Part shown: positions 34,801 to 45,512 of the stretch, in pieces | Numbering within the stretch: the first letter of the stretch is position 1 | Layout of the letters: each line of letters opens with the position of its first letter | Position numbers and translations under genes: made by a program | The notes under the pieces: model-generated | Database searches by the model: none | What the model was told of the DNA's origin: nothing | The model's input: only the letters and a program-made list of their open reading frames with translations | Assembly (NCBI RefSeq): GCF_029227915.1 | Contig: NC_079882.1 | Span: forward strand, 25,611,001-25,675,000 | Source of the DNA: Hydractinia symbiolongicarpus | Lineage: Eukaryota > Cnidaria > Hydrozoa > Anthoathecata > Hydractiniidae | DNA: 64,000 nt | Direction: 5' to 3'

Positions 34801-37800
34801 ACAGATCCAAAGTTATCCATGAGAGAAAAATGAGAGAAAGACTTTCTATTACTTAATTTTAACATTATAAGTTATGTGCAGCATAATTAAATCTAATCAT
34901 TTGTAAATGCGCTTAACTTGATAAGATGCTTAAAAAATTTTTATAAAAAAAAAAAAAAAAAGATGAATTTACTACGTTTTTTTTTTTTTTTGCTGTAAAA
35001 CAAGCTACAGTCTGCCAAGTATTTGAATGTTAACAGAATCGAATGTTTGTTTTAATGAGTAAGTAAGTTAACGTGAGGAGGTTTTATGTAATGCTATGTT
35101 TTCTCAATGTAGTACGAAGTCAATGTTGTCTTGCCTTTGTTCATATGTCATATTCTTGTTTGCTTTTGCAAAAGGTTTAAAGAGTATAGCTACCTATTAT
35201 ATAAGTCAATAAAAATTCTTTTTTCCAGAAGGATTGATTTACAACAAAGTAGGTTCTTATATTAAATAATTTATAAATACCAAACATGTATAGAGAGAAC
35301 TTTTGATGTCTATTTAGATATTTAAGGTGAATGAAGGTGCTCAGTATTAACATTAAATTTGAAAACCAACAGCCGTTTTGTAGAAAAAAAACAGGAAGAA
35401 CAATTGCTTTATTTAGATCAAAGAGCAATAATCCCCAGATAAATATATTTTAATTAAAAATCTGTCTTTTGAGTTTATTGTGTTTTATCTAAATTCTTAA
35501 TTAAGATACATATTCTAGAGTGTAATGACACCATTGTAACATACACATGAAGAACAACAAATTTCAATACTCACTTAATAATTTGTAATGAAGAACTAAT
35601 GATTAATGTTTTTTCATTTAATGTTTTTATGTTCATTGAAGTGTGAAAATGAACTGTGTAAATTCTTGTCCTTATAAACAGCAGTTCTTGTGAATTTAAA
35701 AAATTAAGAGAAGTACCACAGTTGCCGCCATGACAGTGTGTTTAGGGATATTTCGTTCAATAAATAACTAATGCGTGTCATACTTTGGTACTGATCAAAC
35801 TGGAGAAGATATATACTGAATTATCAAACAAAGTAAAAAGCAAACAAAAAACATTGTCCATAGAACAAGTGCACGCACTCATATCTTTATTCCAAAGCAC
35901 ATTCAACTTTGTGTTTATTTAAACTAGATTTGAAAGATCAAATCAGTACACAAAAATATCAACGTGTATTGATTTCAACCGAAAGAAACCATGCTCAGTG
36001 TGATTTTGTAAAAACAAATTGAAAAGTATTTTCAAGTCGAATTTTTGTTTATATTTTTTAAGTAATTATTCTATTATATTTTTAAATCACTTTTAGAAGA
36101 CCAAAATGGGAAAACATTTTTAGCTATTATCTATCAAAGCTATTATCTATCAAAGCTAAGTCATGCAACGACACAAATTAAAACAATATGAATTGGGTTA
36201 GGATTTGTTTGGCTGCGACCGTTAGTGAAATTGAAATGTTTTCGGGATAAAATTTAAACATAACATCTAAAAGTGTAAAACGTTTTATACCACTATGGTT
36301 TTTTGCAATATGTAAAAATGTTTTAATTGAGAAAAGACATATATGTACATTTTTTCGTTAGTTCTTTAGTAATTTTTCTAAACATTTAAATATCTGTCAT
36401 CATTTTTAGAATTTGTCAAAAAAGCTTCACGCTATTGCAAGTGACTTAAAGAAAGATACTAATCATGCAAAAAAAGTTTACAAATGGGCTTTAAAAACTG
36501 CACCTGAGGAAGAAAAAGAATATGTTGCTTTGCTTAATGCAGATCTTTCATTATATCTCATGAAAATAAAAAAATATAGCAATGCTGTCCATTATGCAAA
36601 GAATTGTACAAGAATTAATCCAAGTTGGCCCAAGGTAATGTTATTGAATTATGCATTTTATATTGCTTCTAAATCTGTACAGACTTGATATTTATGGGCA
36701 TGTGTAAGGCTACAGGAAGTGATGTCTGCCAGCATCTATTAACTGCATTTCTATAACACTAAATAAAAAACTTGTTTATTTAAATTTAGTGGCTACATAA
36801 ATTCTTTGTATTTGTTAAACTAGAAACCTGTTTTTACGAGTTGTAACTTATGTTATGAAAGCTGATGTCATTAAAATGATACAATTCTTTAGAATGTATT
36901 TTACAGAAGATATGTCATATATGTTCATGTAATGTCATACATCAATTCTTCTTACGTTGATGCACTGCTTTGTTTAACTGGAATTTGTGTGTGCAAATTT
37001 ATCAGTGAAGCATGGGTAGATCAGTAAAATACATAGCATGCCAGGCATAAAAAAGTTGATATCAACCTTTTCTAGACCTATGATCTAATAGATGTTTATC
37101 ATCTAAGAGCAATTATTACATGTTATATAAGCAATTGTTTTATTTTAGATACTCCTAATTCAAAAAAAACTTTTTTAAAAAAAACATACCTAAGGAAAAT
37201 TTAATATAAATTTTTGTGCTAAACGACAATTACGAAATAAAAAACCTGATATTTTCTTGCAAAATATTTTAAAATTTTCGAAAGAAAAAGATATGATATA
37301 AAATAATCGCTTGGTTTTGTTACAGGGATACTTTCGATTGGGAACAGCTCTTTTCAAAGTTAGCAAGTACAGTCAAAGTTGGAAGATATTGAAAGAGGGT
37401 TTAGCATTGACTTCAGATGAGTCTTGTCAAATGACTTTTATGGTAGAACTTTTTAAAGCTAAAATTCGTTCAGGTATGTATAGGTACAGTCAACAAAAGC
37501 CTTGGAAAGCCTGTTGCAAAGCCTTACTTGCTAGTTTAAAACCAAATAAAGAATTTTTTTGTGCAATAATGTGGTATTTTTTTGATAGAAGCATATAAGC
37601 TTAACGGAATAATTTTTTTGGTTTAGAAGTTGAAGAATTCATGAATCTCGACGTTTCTACAACAGTTTGCAGTAAAATAATTGAGAAACTTTTAAATGAA
37701 AGCAGCGAAACAAGTTGGTTGATCATTGAAAATATCTTGCTGTTTTCGTCTCTTGGCAAACATATCAAAAAAGGTACTATACCATTTTTGAAGGCCGTTA

Positions 37801-40800
37801 AACACTCAACGTCTGAAAACTTTATAGAATCATTAATTGATCAAAAATTTCACGTGGATGACGACGTGGAATGCTCCATCGTTGAAGCGCTGCGAAAGAA
37901 TTGGTTTAAAGTTGGTTTAAAATTATTGTACCTCTGCAAAGATGTATCAAACAATACTCATTCACCTCTTAATAAATGTGTAATACTAGTGATAAAAGCA
38001 GGTACATGAATCTAATGTCTTTTTATATAATAATAACGTGCTTCTTCTCCCTGTTTGTGGGTCTAAAGCAAAGGGGTTATATTTTACAATTTTTTTCAAT
38101 AGAATATCCCTTCCTCCTCCCTAAAAAACTTTACATACATTTGTAATTGACTTGAAAGAAACCTGTTTAAATAAGAGGGATGCAATTGTTTTAATATAAT
38201 TGCGCAGGTAAATTCATGTGCTACCAACATTATCGCTGATGTTGTTGTTAAACAAGGAGGATAAGAAAAAACTATTTTATAATGGGAATTTATATTTTAT
38301 TTTAGGAGCTAGTACCTCGTGGAAAATTCTACATATTTCCTTCATCGCTATATCGTTCTTGTTTGCCTTTTAGTATGGAAATGGCTTTTAACTAGCTAAA
38401 ACTTATGTAACTGTTTCTTTTTTTTTTACAGAAAAAATGGAATTTTTGAGGCACTTTTTGTCAGTATCTTTGATAAATGAAGACCACAGGACATCTGCTA
38501 TCTTGTTGTGTTGTGAAGGTCTATACACTACATGTAAATCAAATATTATCAATGAGCTAACAAATGATGTTCCCTTAAATATTGATGTCCTATTAGAGAA
38601 AATGGAAGAGTCTGATCCAAAGTGGCAATTGTTATATCAGTACAGGGAAGCTGCACAACATGAACCTGAAGAAAGTAATGAACTCAATTTATTATCAGCT
38701 GTTGAACCTCAATTGACTGAGGAAATAAAGAAGAAGAAAAAGAAGAAAAAGAAGAAAAAGAAAAAGAAGAACAAAAATGTTATTGTCAGTGTTGAACAAA
38801 CTGCTAAGGTTGTAAGCAGTGAGGACTTGGTAAATCCAATAGTGGAAGATGTATCAAAAATAATTAGTTCTGTGAAAGATTCGTTTGGATTGCTTAATGA
38901 TCAAGCAGAACAAAAAAATACTGATCCAACTGAAGAAGAAAATCAAAACTTAAGTTCTCTTATTGAGAAATACTCATCACAACAAACTGCTGCACTATCG
39001 GATTACAAAGGAGATGAACAGTATTTGGACAAGAATAAAGAAGGAGAAGATAAAGGAGAAAGAGAAGGGAAATATGGGAAAAAAGAGGAAGAAGAAGAAG
39101 AAGGACGAGGAGGGGGAGGAAGAGGATTTAAAGGAGAAGAAGGATTAAAAGCAGGAGAAGGATTGAAAGCAGGAGAAGGATTGAAAGCAGGAGAAGGATT
39201 GAAAGGAGGAGAAGGATTGAAAGCAGGAGAAGGATTGAAATCAGGAGAAGGATTGAAAGCAGGAGAAGGATTGAAAGCAGGAGAAGGATTGAAAGGAGGA
39301 GAAGGATTGAAAGGAGGAGAAGGATTGAAAGCAGGAGAAGGATTTAAAGCAGAAGAAGGATTGAAAGCAGGGGAAGGATTGAAAGGAGGAGAAGGATTGA
39401 AAGCAGGAGAAGGATTGAAAGCAGGAGAAGGATTGAAAGCAGGAGAAGGATTGAAAGCAGGAGAAGGATTTAAAGGAGGAGAAGGATTTAAAGGAAGAGA
39501 GGAAAAAGATGAAGAAGAAGGGGAAGAAAATGACGCAGATGGAGATGTAGATGATGATATCTTTGCGCTTGATGGTTTACCATGGGAAGTTGAATGCACC
39601 AGCGATGTTTGGCAGATATTAAAAGATAATAGATTAGATCCACTTTTAAAAAAAATGATTTTAAAAAAGATTAAGAAGTTAGCTTGTGGAGACTGGTCAA
39701 GAGGAGTAGCTAAACGTTTAGAAGGAACCAAAGATGGAATAAGATTGTATGAAGCAAAAATCAACAAAGGTAGTCGTATTTTATGGGAGGTTTCTATATC
39801 ATTTTCTGCTCGTTGTAGTATGGACACTGTTCAGTTAGATGCCATTGACATAGAAAAGGAATGGGAAAATGGTGCTGTGTATGTAGATAAAATTCGTGTT
39901 TGGAATATTGCATTACATCATGACGATGTTCCCAAGATGATAGAGAAAATCATTAATTCACATGAAAGAGGGCGAGCATGTCTTATTCGAAAACAATTGA
40001 AAGGGATTAAAAAAGATCCAATGGAAGTTAAACATGAGAAATTACCAAACATTTACATCAATGAGAAGTATGCAAAGGAGTTTATGAAAAAAATGTCCTC
40101 AAGTAAACCAATACAACCTGTTGAGGACGAAAACCGTTACCTTTTCTTTCCACCAGCAAGTCCCAATCAACAAGAATTTCATATTTTAAAATTTTATGCT
40201 TTCACTTCAGCAATGGCAAGTAGGATTCTAAGTTTAACACGTTCTCAATGTGATTTTCCATTTCAAGTTAGTGAGCTAGAGCATACCGTGATTCACTTGG
40301 AGCCCAAAAATAAATGTTCTATTCTGCTTCTTGGTAGAAGTGGTACTGGAAAGACTACATGCTGTTTGTATCGTCTTTGGGCACATTATAGGAATTATTG
40401 GAACAATGCACAGCATGCTGGCCCTTTACTGCCAAAGCTTAAAAAACCAGAGTTTGAGGAAGAGGATGATCAAATCACACAGATTGAGGCATACGTTACA
40501 AAGGATGACGCAACTTCAAATGGAGAGGACAATGTTGTACCTTGTCTGTGTGAAGGAGCTTGTAATTGCGAATTTTTAAATCTCCAAATGGAGCAATCAG
40601 AAGACATTGTATTGCTGGAAAAATGTAAAAAGAATGACACCCATTGTGACACAGTTTTAAATGACGAAGTTGAAAGCAAGGATGAAGATAAAGGGACTAC
40701 AGAAGAGTTTGAGGAGTATGAACATCTCCGCCAACTTCTGATTACAAAAAATGAGGTTCTGTGTAATGAAATAAAAAAGAACTTCAAAGAATTGTGTGAT

Positions 40801-43800
40801 GGCAGCCTAACAAACAATTTTAATGCAGATGAACTAGAAATGACATCTATAAAAGAGATTCCTGTTGATAGGTATCCCTTATTTATAACTACAAGAGATC
40901 TTCTCTTGTTGTTAGACGTTTCTCTAGAAAGCCCCCCATTTTTTAAAAGAGATCAAAATAGCAAGATGGTTGAAGATATACCTGGCTGGGGTGAAAACAA
41001 AACTCATTTGTCATATTTGCCATTATTCGATGAAGATCTCAGTGATAATGAAAATGAAGAGTATTTAGAAAATGATGATAGCGGTAGTGAGGATAACCCT
41101 ACAGTTGGATCTGAACAACGAATCAGATACAAGAAAGGAGGTTTAGTACGTAGGGTAGAAGTAACATATGAAGTGTTTCTTAACGAGCTCTGGCCCATAA
41201 TTAGTAAGGGTAAAAGCACTGATTGTCACCCTTCTCTCGTTTGGATGGAAATAAAATCCTTTATAAAAGGATGTGCCAAATCATTTCTTAATGAAACTGG
41301 AACTTTAACATTGGAAGAATATAAAGAGATTGGACGTAAAAGGGCAACTAACGTTACAGGTGACAGAGAAAGTATTTATGCAATGTTTAAGCAGTATGAG
41401 AAAGTAAAAAAATCACTGGGTTATTTTGATGAGATGGATGTTCATTTTAACATGTATAAAAGAATGAAAAATTTTGTTGTTCCGGAATGGGGATTTCATC
41501 AGATATTTGTGGATGAAACTCAAGATTTTACTCAAGCAGAATTACTACTTCTCTTACGATGCAGTTTAAATCCCAATGCCATGTTTTTCTCTGGCGACAC
41601 TGCTCAAAGTATTATGAATGGTGTTGCGTTTAGATTTTGCGACCTTCAGTCATTGTTTTATGTAGCAAAAGAGGAGTTCGATCAAAATAAGATTCTTCCA
41701 CTAGTTGCTGTACCTAAAAAGATTCACCAGTTAACGCATAACTATCGGTCACACAGTGGTATTCTACAACTAGCTTCTGTTATTGTTCAGTACCTGAACT
41801 TGTTGTTTCCTGAATCGTTTGACCATTTGCGACCAGATGTTGGGTTGTTTCCTGGACCGAAACCTGTGATTTTGGATACTAGTGATTTTACAGAACTTGC
41901 TGTGTTGTTGCAAGGTAACAAACGTAAAACTTCTGCCATTGAGTTTGGGGCACATCAAGTTGTTCTTGTTCAGAATGAGAAAAGCAAGGAAGAACTACCT
42001 GACGAACTAAGTTATGGTTTGGTTTTAAGTATCTATGAAGCCAAAGGTTTGGAATTTGATGATGTCCTCTTGTACAACTTTTTTAAGGACTCACAGGTAA
42101 AACATAATTTTGGGTCAATGACACCCAGTCTATATTATAGTCCAAACACACTAAACGCAAAAACAATTTATTTATCTGTTTTCTTTTTAATTCAGTATAA
42201 AATATCTGAAAGGTCTAAAAGAAGTTTAAGGGAAATTTATTTGCTTTACATTTACACTTTACTGTCCGTAAGTTTCTCTTTCTCTGGATCAAGTGTATCT
42301 AGAGTTTATTGGTCCTTGTAAATCCATCTTTGACGTTTTTACTTTGACCTTTTTTTATATAAATTAACATTACTTTTAGGCTTGTGAGGAATGGAGAGTT
42401 ATTTTAAGTGAAATTAGTAACTTGACAGAACAGGAAGATGTATCTGAAGGTAGCTTGCAAGTATTGTCGGAAGACTTCTTGAAACACGAAGCGAGACCCT
42501 TAAAGTTTGACAGAAACAAACACAAGCTTTTAAATGCTGAGTTAAAGAAGTTTTATACTGCTGTGACAAGAGCAAGAGTTAATGTCTGGATATTTGACGA
42601 AGATAAGAAGAAAAGAGGACCTGTATTTGAAATGCTTGTGAAGAAATCTCTTGTTAATGTTGTCAAGCTTGATGATGATTCCTCAAAAGAGATTTTATTT
42701 GCTGAAAAATCTTCACAAGACGAATGGAATAAACAAGCAGGTTATTTTTATGAAAAAGGTCTTTGGAAACTAGCATTAAAATGTTCGGAGAAAGCATGTA
42801 ATCAAAAGTTGAAAGAAAAATGTTTGGCACAGCTTCAGGGTTGTCAAGCCCTAGAGAAGGCGCAACAGTGGAATCTGAAAAAGAATCCAAAACTTCTTAA
42901 GGATGTTTACGCAGGATTTAAAGCATCTGCTGAATTATTCTTACAATGTGGATTAACTGAAGAAGCGAAAACATACCTTACATATTGCAAGGAATGGTTC
43001 CGCCTGGCCCAGTTATGTGAGGAGCAGGAGAAGGTAAGCAAGGCAAATCTACATGCTATTAACTTCTCTATTTTCTGGTGATATTTTTTGTATCTCTTTT
43101 TAATTCATATTTTAAGAAATCTCAAGATACAATTATTTTTTTTATAGTTCTCCTCAGCAGCTATGTATTACAAGAAGAGTGGGAAAGGGGTTGAAGAGGC
43201 TTTGAGATGTTACCATTATGTTGGTGATGTAAGAGGTGCAGCTGCTTTATTAAAGTCAGAGAAGCGGTATTTGGAATGCTTAGAGCTTCTGGAAAAGAAG
43301 AAAAGCACCGAGAAAATGAATTTAATGATACAGACAATCAAGAAGTCTGTTACTAAAAAAGCTTGCAAAGAGTACTATGAAAATGGGGAATATAAATTAT
43401 TGGAGAAAATTTTGTGTTTTATGAGTTTTGAAGATCAGTCCTATTTTCTTTTTGACAAAGTAGAGTGTGAGGATCTTTTGTTGAAGTTATACCTGACACA
43501 TCGTGGGATAGATTTTGCTGCTCATTTTTTAGCAAAGAAAGGGAATTATCTAAAAGCAGCCAATATTTTTACTGATCCTTGTTCACAAATGAAATACATA
43601 AAACAAGCTGCAAGAAAAACTTTGATTATGAAGATCAACTCCAATCAAGACAGTAATGCCGTCATGGAGTATAGAACAACAGTGTTAAAAAAATTGGAGG
43701 AGACATATTGTCTGTTGAACAATAGTGATAATCTTTCGCGGGCTGATTGCTTGTATTATATAATGCATCTAGAGAATAACACAGCACGCATAAAGGATGC

Positions 43801-45478
43801 AATAGGTTATTACCATAAAGCTAATAGTAGTTTTGGGAAGCTGCTATGCTTTCAAGTTTGGCTGAGAAGAAATAAAAATTGCCTTCTAGAATATCTGCCT
43901 GATATGAGATGTAACTGTTGTAGAGCGGTATTTGATATCATCAGTGAAATTATTAACGTTGTGAAAGAATTTCTGGATTATGGTGAAAATAATTCAGAAA
44001 AGAATTATTTTACTTCCTTTGGATTTGCAAAAATAAAAGGTAAGGCTGATGATTTCACAGTGATTGATGTTACAGCAGTTTCTTATTTTGAAAATTTTAT
44101 CAATGAAAAAAATGGAGAGAAGTTTGACTTTGAGGGGAATATTTCAAGAGACAAAGCAAGAAATTTCGTTGCCAAAGTTTTATTTTGCATTTTAAAAGAT
44201 TTGACAGATGAGTTTCAAATATCGATTCAACGGCAGCTTATTTCCCTTGAAATTTGCCACCATTCTTGCATCAATACGAGATGTGTGAGATCACATGCCG
44301 CACCTCAATTAAAAAACTTTTTGGACAAAAAGGAATTTGTCATGAGTCTCTTAAAGCTTCGCAGCATGCTTCAGGATGGAAACAAAAAATTAGCTTCTCA
44401 TGAAGACTTTTACCAATGGAAGGATCTAATTAAAGCATACTCCGTGATTGAATATGTGTACAATTTTTTGAATGGTTATTTGTCATACTTACATGTCATT
44501 CAAATCAAATCAGTAGTTGAATTCTTTAAATTTGATAAAACAGAAGGACATCAACTTATATCTTGCATAAGAGAGGTGTGGAAAATTAAAGAAGATGATC
44601 AATTCATTGATTTGAATGTTTATCACATGCTGTCATTCCTGTCATATGTTGTTGATAGGTTTAATCCAGTTGTCGATGAATTAATGTATCATGCTGACAG
44701 TAGTTCAAACCTCAGAGAGAATTACAGTTTCAACTTCCTGAAGCCATTCGATGATTATCTACACAAGCTATATTTTAAATATCATGTATTAGAAGCGTTA
44801 GACGCAAATTACTTGTTATTGTCTGTGCCAATTAAAAAACAGTTTCCCGTAAAGCCCACTTGTGCAACATTCTGCAACTTATTGGAATTTCCTTTGTTGT
44901 TAATCTTCACATGCCTCTCCTCAGCACTTGGTAAGCCAATTTGCATGCCTGAAAGTTTAATTGCCAAAAAAAATCTGTGGGACAAATTATACAGCGTGGA
45001 AGATAAATCAGGTTTTAATTTAGCAGTCAGAGGAATTCACTCTAACAAGAATGGGCAACTATCAAAGGAACTGAATCGATTTTTAAGCCTGGCATTTAGT
45101 AAGGATTTACATGGTAGTCCGTTTTTGTTATTGAGACGTAAGCTACGGAGTTTAAGAAATGGTGACGGATCAGAAGGCATACAATGCTGTGAAAGGTTGA
45201 TGATACTGTACCTAATTGCTGTGGTAAATACGCTAATATTTAAACTGCCGTACGGCAAAAAAATAATTCTTAAATTTAAAAGAAACATGATCAGTGGAAA
45301 CCATTATCTTTGCACGATATTTAATTCTATTGCTTCAATAAAAAATTCTATGCAAGCTAAGGAATTGTTATCAAATATCCTACATGGAAGGCATGATCGA
45401 TTAAATGACTACGTCTGGAGTCCTAAATATTCTCGACTGCGATCTATTTTGATCAGGAATGAAAGAAAGCAAGAATGA
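31652..45478 (+). CDS. TRANK1-like: Gene 2: TRANK1-like paralogue lacking N-terminal exons and C-terminal tail
   Basis: Ten exons with matching phases give a 2,785-residue model equivalent to gene 1 exons 9-18. After the conserved acceptor at 31630 the frame meets TAA at once (GTT TAA), so the first usable start is ATG at 31652 (MDLKKRAFEAF). TPR exons (1-444), ankyrin-like block (445-620), Lys run, a 21-unit EGLKAG-type repeat (about 800-926), the RelE-like region and a complete set of SF1 motifs follow: GRSGTGKT 40333-40356, VDETQD 41509-41526, TAVTRAR 42557-42577. The Cys/His cluster is kept (CHHSCINTRCVRSH). It stops at RKQE TGA, before the IQ/CxxC tail. All motif residues look intact, so it may be an active shorter form. 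Confidence 0.8.
31959..32198 (+). CDS. Gene 2 coding exon 2
   Basis: Acceptor CTTTTAAG|TTA and donor TCA|GTAAGT, phase 0-0. It contains MGFLNRNTDESHRDIFLLAK, identical to gene 1 exon 10. Confidence 0.85.
32199..33711 (+). other. Gene 2 intron 2 with SINE
   Basis: AT-rich intron holding a minus-strand SINE at 33130-33288. Gene 1 carries the unrelated TIR element in the equivalent intron, so both insertions post-date the duplication. Confidence 0.55.
33130..33288 (-). mobile_element. tRNA-like SINE
   Basis: On the minus strand GTGGCAGAGCGTTCGC (rev. comp. of 33257-33272) resembles a tRNA D-arm/A box, followed by GGTTGTGTGTTTGATC (33227-33242), a B-box-like T arm. The remaining body has no coding content. 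It is not the same family as the SINE at 8545. Confidence 0.55.
33712..33960 (+). CDS. Gene 2 coding exon 3 (TPR)
   Basis: Acceptor TTCTTAG|GAC and donor AAG|GTAGTA, phase 0-0, 249 bases as in gene 1 exon 11. Confidence 0.85.
34046..34282 (+). CDS. Gene 2 coding exon 4 (TPR)
   Basis: Acceptor TTAACAG|GAT and donor ATG|GTATTT, phase 0-0, 237 bases as in gene 1 exon 12. It includes ADIFWNKQEYNKAFTFFSMK. Confidence 0.85.
34283..36409 (+). other. Gene 2 intron 4
   Basis: A 2.1-kb AT-rich intron. It contains a run of 17 A (34945-34961) and, 15 bases later, a run of 15 T (about 34977-34991). No coding signal is convincing. Confidence 0.55.
36410..36634 (+). CDS. Gene 2 coding exon 5 (TPR)
   Basis: Acceptor ATTTTTAG|AAT and donor AAG|GTAATG, phase 0-0, 225 bases as in gene 1 exon 13. 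Confidence 0.85.
37326..37473 (+). CDS. Gene 2 coding exon 6 (TPR)
   Basis: Acceptor TTACAG|GGA and donor TCAG|GTATGT, phase 0-1, 148 bases as in gene 1 exon 14. It begins GYFRLGTALFKVSKYSQSW. Confidence 0.85.
37627..38001 (+). CDS. Gene 2 coding exon 7 (ankyrin-like)
   Basis: Acceptor GGTTTAG|AA and donor GCAG|GTACAT, phase 1-1. It matches gene 1 exon 15 with a three-codon insertion (NESSETSW). Confidence 0.8.
38432..42096 (+). CDS. Gene 2 coding exon 8 (linker with repeats, RelE-like region, SF1 core)
   Basis: Phase 1-0, 3,665 bases, about 410 longer than gene 1 exon 16 because of the 18-base repeat array. It carries a Lys-rich run (about 38728-38769), LPWEVECTSDVW, Walker A GRSGTGKT, VDETQD, SGDTAQSI, HNYRSH and EAKGLEFDDV. 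39642-41580 is nearly identical to gene 1; both flanks diverge much more. Confidence 0.9.
39124..39501 (+). repeat. In-frame 18-base minisatellite, 21 units (GLKAGE)
   Basis: Twenty-one tandem 18-base units encode GLKAGE, with variants GLKGGE, GLKSGE, GFKAEE and GFKGGE. It lies in the acidic linker between the Lys run and the RelE-like region of gene 2. Gene 1 has no such array at the same place, so it arose or expanded in gene 2 only. It is probably a flexible, disordered spacer. Confidence 0.95.
42380..43033 (+). CDS. Gene 2 coding exon 9 (SF1 motif VI)
   Basis: Acceptor ACTTTTAG|GCT and donor AAG|GTAAGC, phase 0-0, 654 bases exactly as in gene 1 exon 17. TAVTRAR at 42557-42577. Confidence 0.9.
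43148..45478 (+). CDS. Gene 2 terminal exon 10
   Basis: Acceptor TTTTATAG|TTC, phase 0, ending RKQE TGA. It matches gene 1 exon 18 up to the residues RNERKQE. Just after the stop, similarity to gene 1 continues out of frame (GAAGCTTATTCAGAAAA beside GAAGCTCATCCAGAAAA), so the end arose by mutation of a longer exon. Confidence 0.85.
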   Translation, partial: FSSAAMYYKKSGKGVEEALRCYHYVGDVRGAAALLKSEKRYLECLELLEKKKSTEKMNLMIQTIKKSVTKKACKEYYENGEYKLLEKILCFMSFEDQSYFLFDKVECEDLLLKLYLTHRGIDFAAHFLAKKGNYLKAANIFTDPCSQMKYIKQAARKTLIMKINSNQDSNAVMEYRTTVLKKLEETYCLLNNSDNLSRADCLYYIMHLENNTARIKDAIGYYHKANSSFGKLLCFQVWLRRNKNCLLEYLPDMRCNCCRAVFDIISEIINVVKEFLDYGENNSEKNYFTSFGFAKIKGKADDFTVIDVTAVSYFENFINEKNGEKFDFEGNISRDKARNFVAKVLFCILKDLTDEFQISIQRQLISLEICHHSCINTRCVRSHAAPQLKNFLDKKEFVMSLLKLRSMLQDGNKKLASHEDFYQWKDLIKAYSVIEYVYNFLNGYLSYLHVIQIKSVVEFFKFDKTEGHQLISCIREVWKIKEDDQFIDLNVYHMLSFLSYVVDRFNPVVDELMYHADSSSNLRENYSFNFLKPFDDYLHKLYFKYHVLEALDANYLLLSVPIKKQFPVKPTCATFCNLLEFPLLLIFTCLSSALGKPICMPESLIAKKNLWDKLYSVEDKSGFNLAVRGIHSNKNGQLSKELNRFLSLAFSKDLHGSPFLLLRRKLRSLRNGDGSEGIQCCERLMILYLIAVVNTLIFKLPYGKKIILKFKRNMISGNHYLCTIFNSIASIKNSMQAKELLSNILHGRHDRLNDYVWSPKYSRLRSILIRNERKQE

Positions 45479-45506
45479 AAAGAACCAAAAGAAGCTTATT
45501 CAGAAA

Positions 45507-45512
45507 AATAAA
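45507..45512 (+). terminator. Candidate poly(A) signal of gene 2
   Basis: AATAAA 29 bases after the stop codon, created inside the decayed continuation of the exon. It would give a very short 3' UTR. Confidence 0.35.

Noticed and set aside
39003-39827. 274-codon minus-strand frame of NPSPAF repeats
   Set aside because: It is the reverse complement of the GLKAGE minisatellite and has no independent support.
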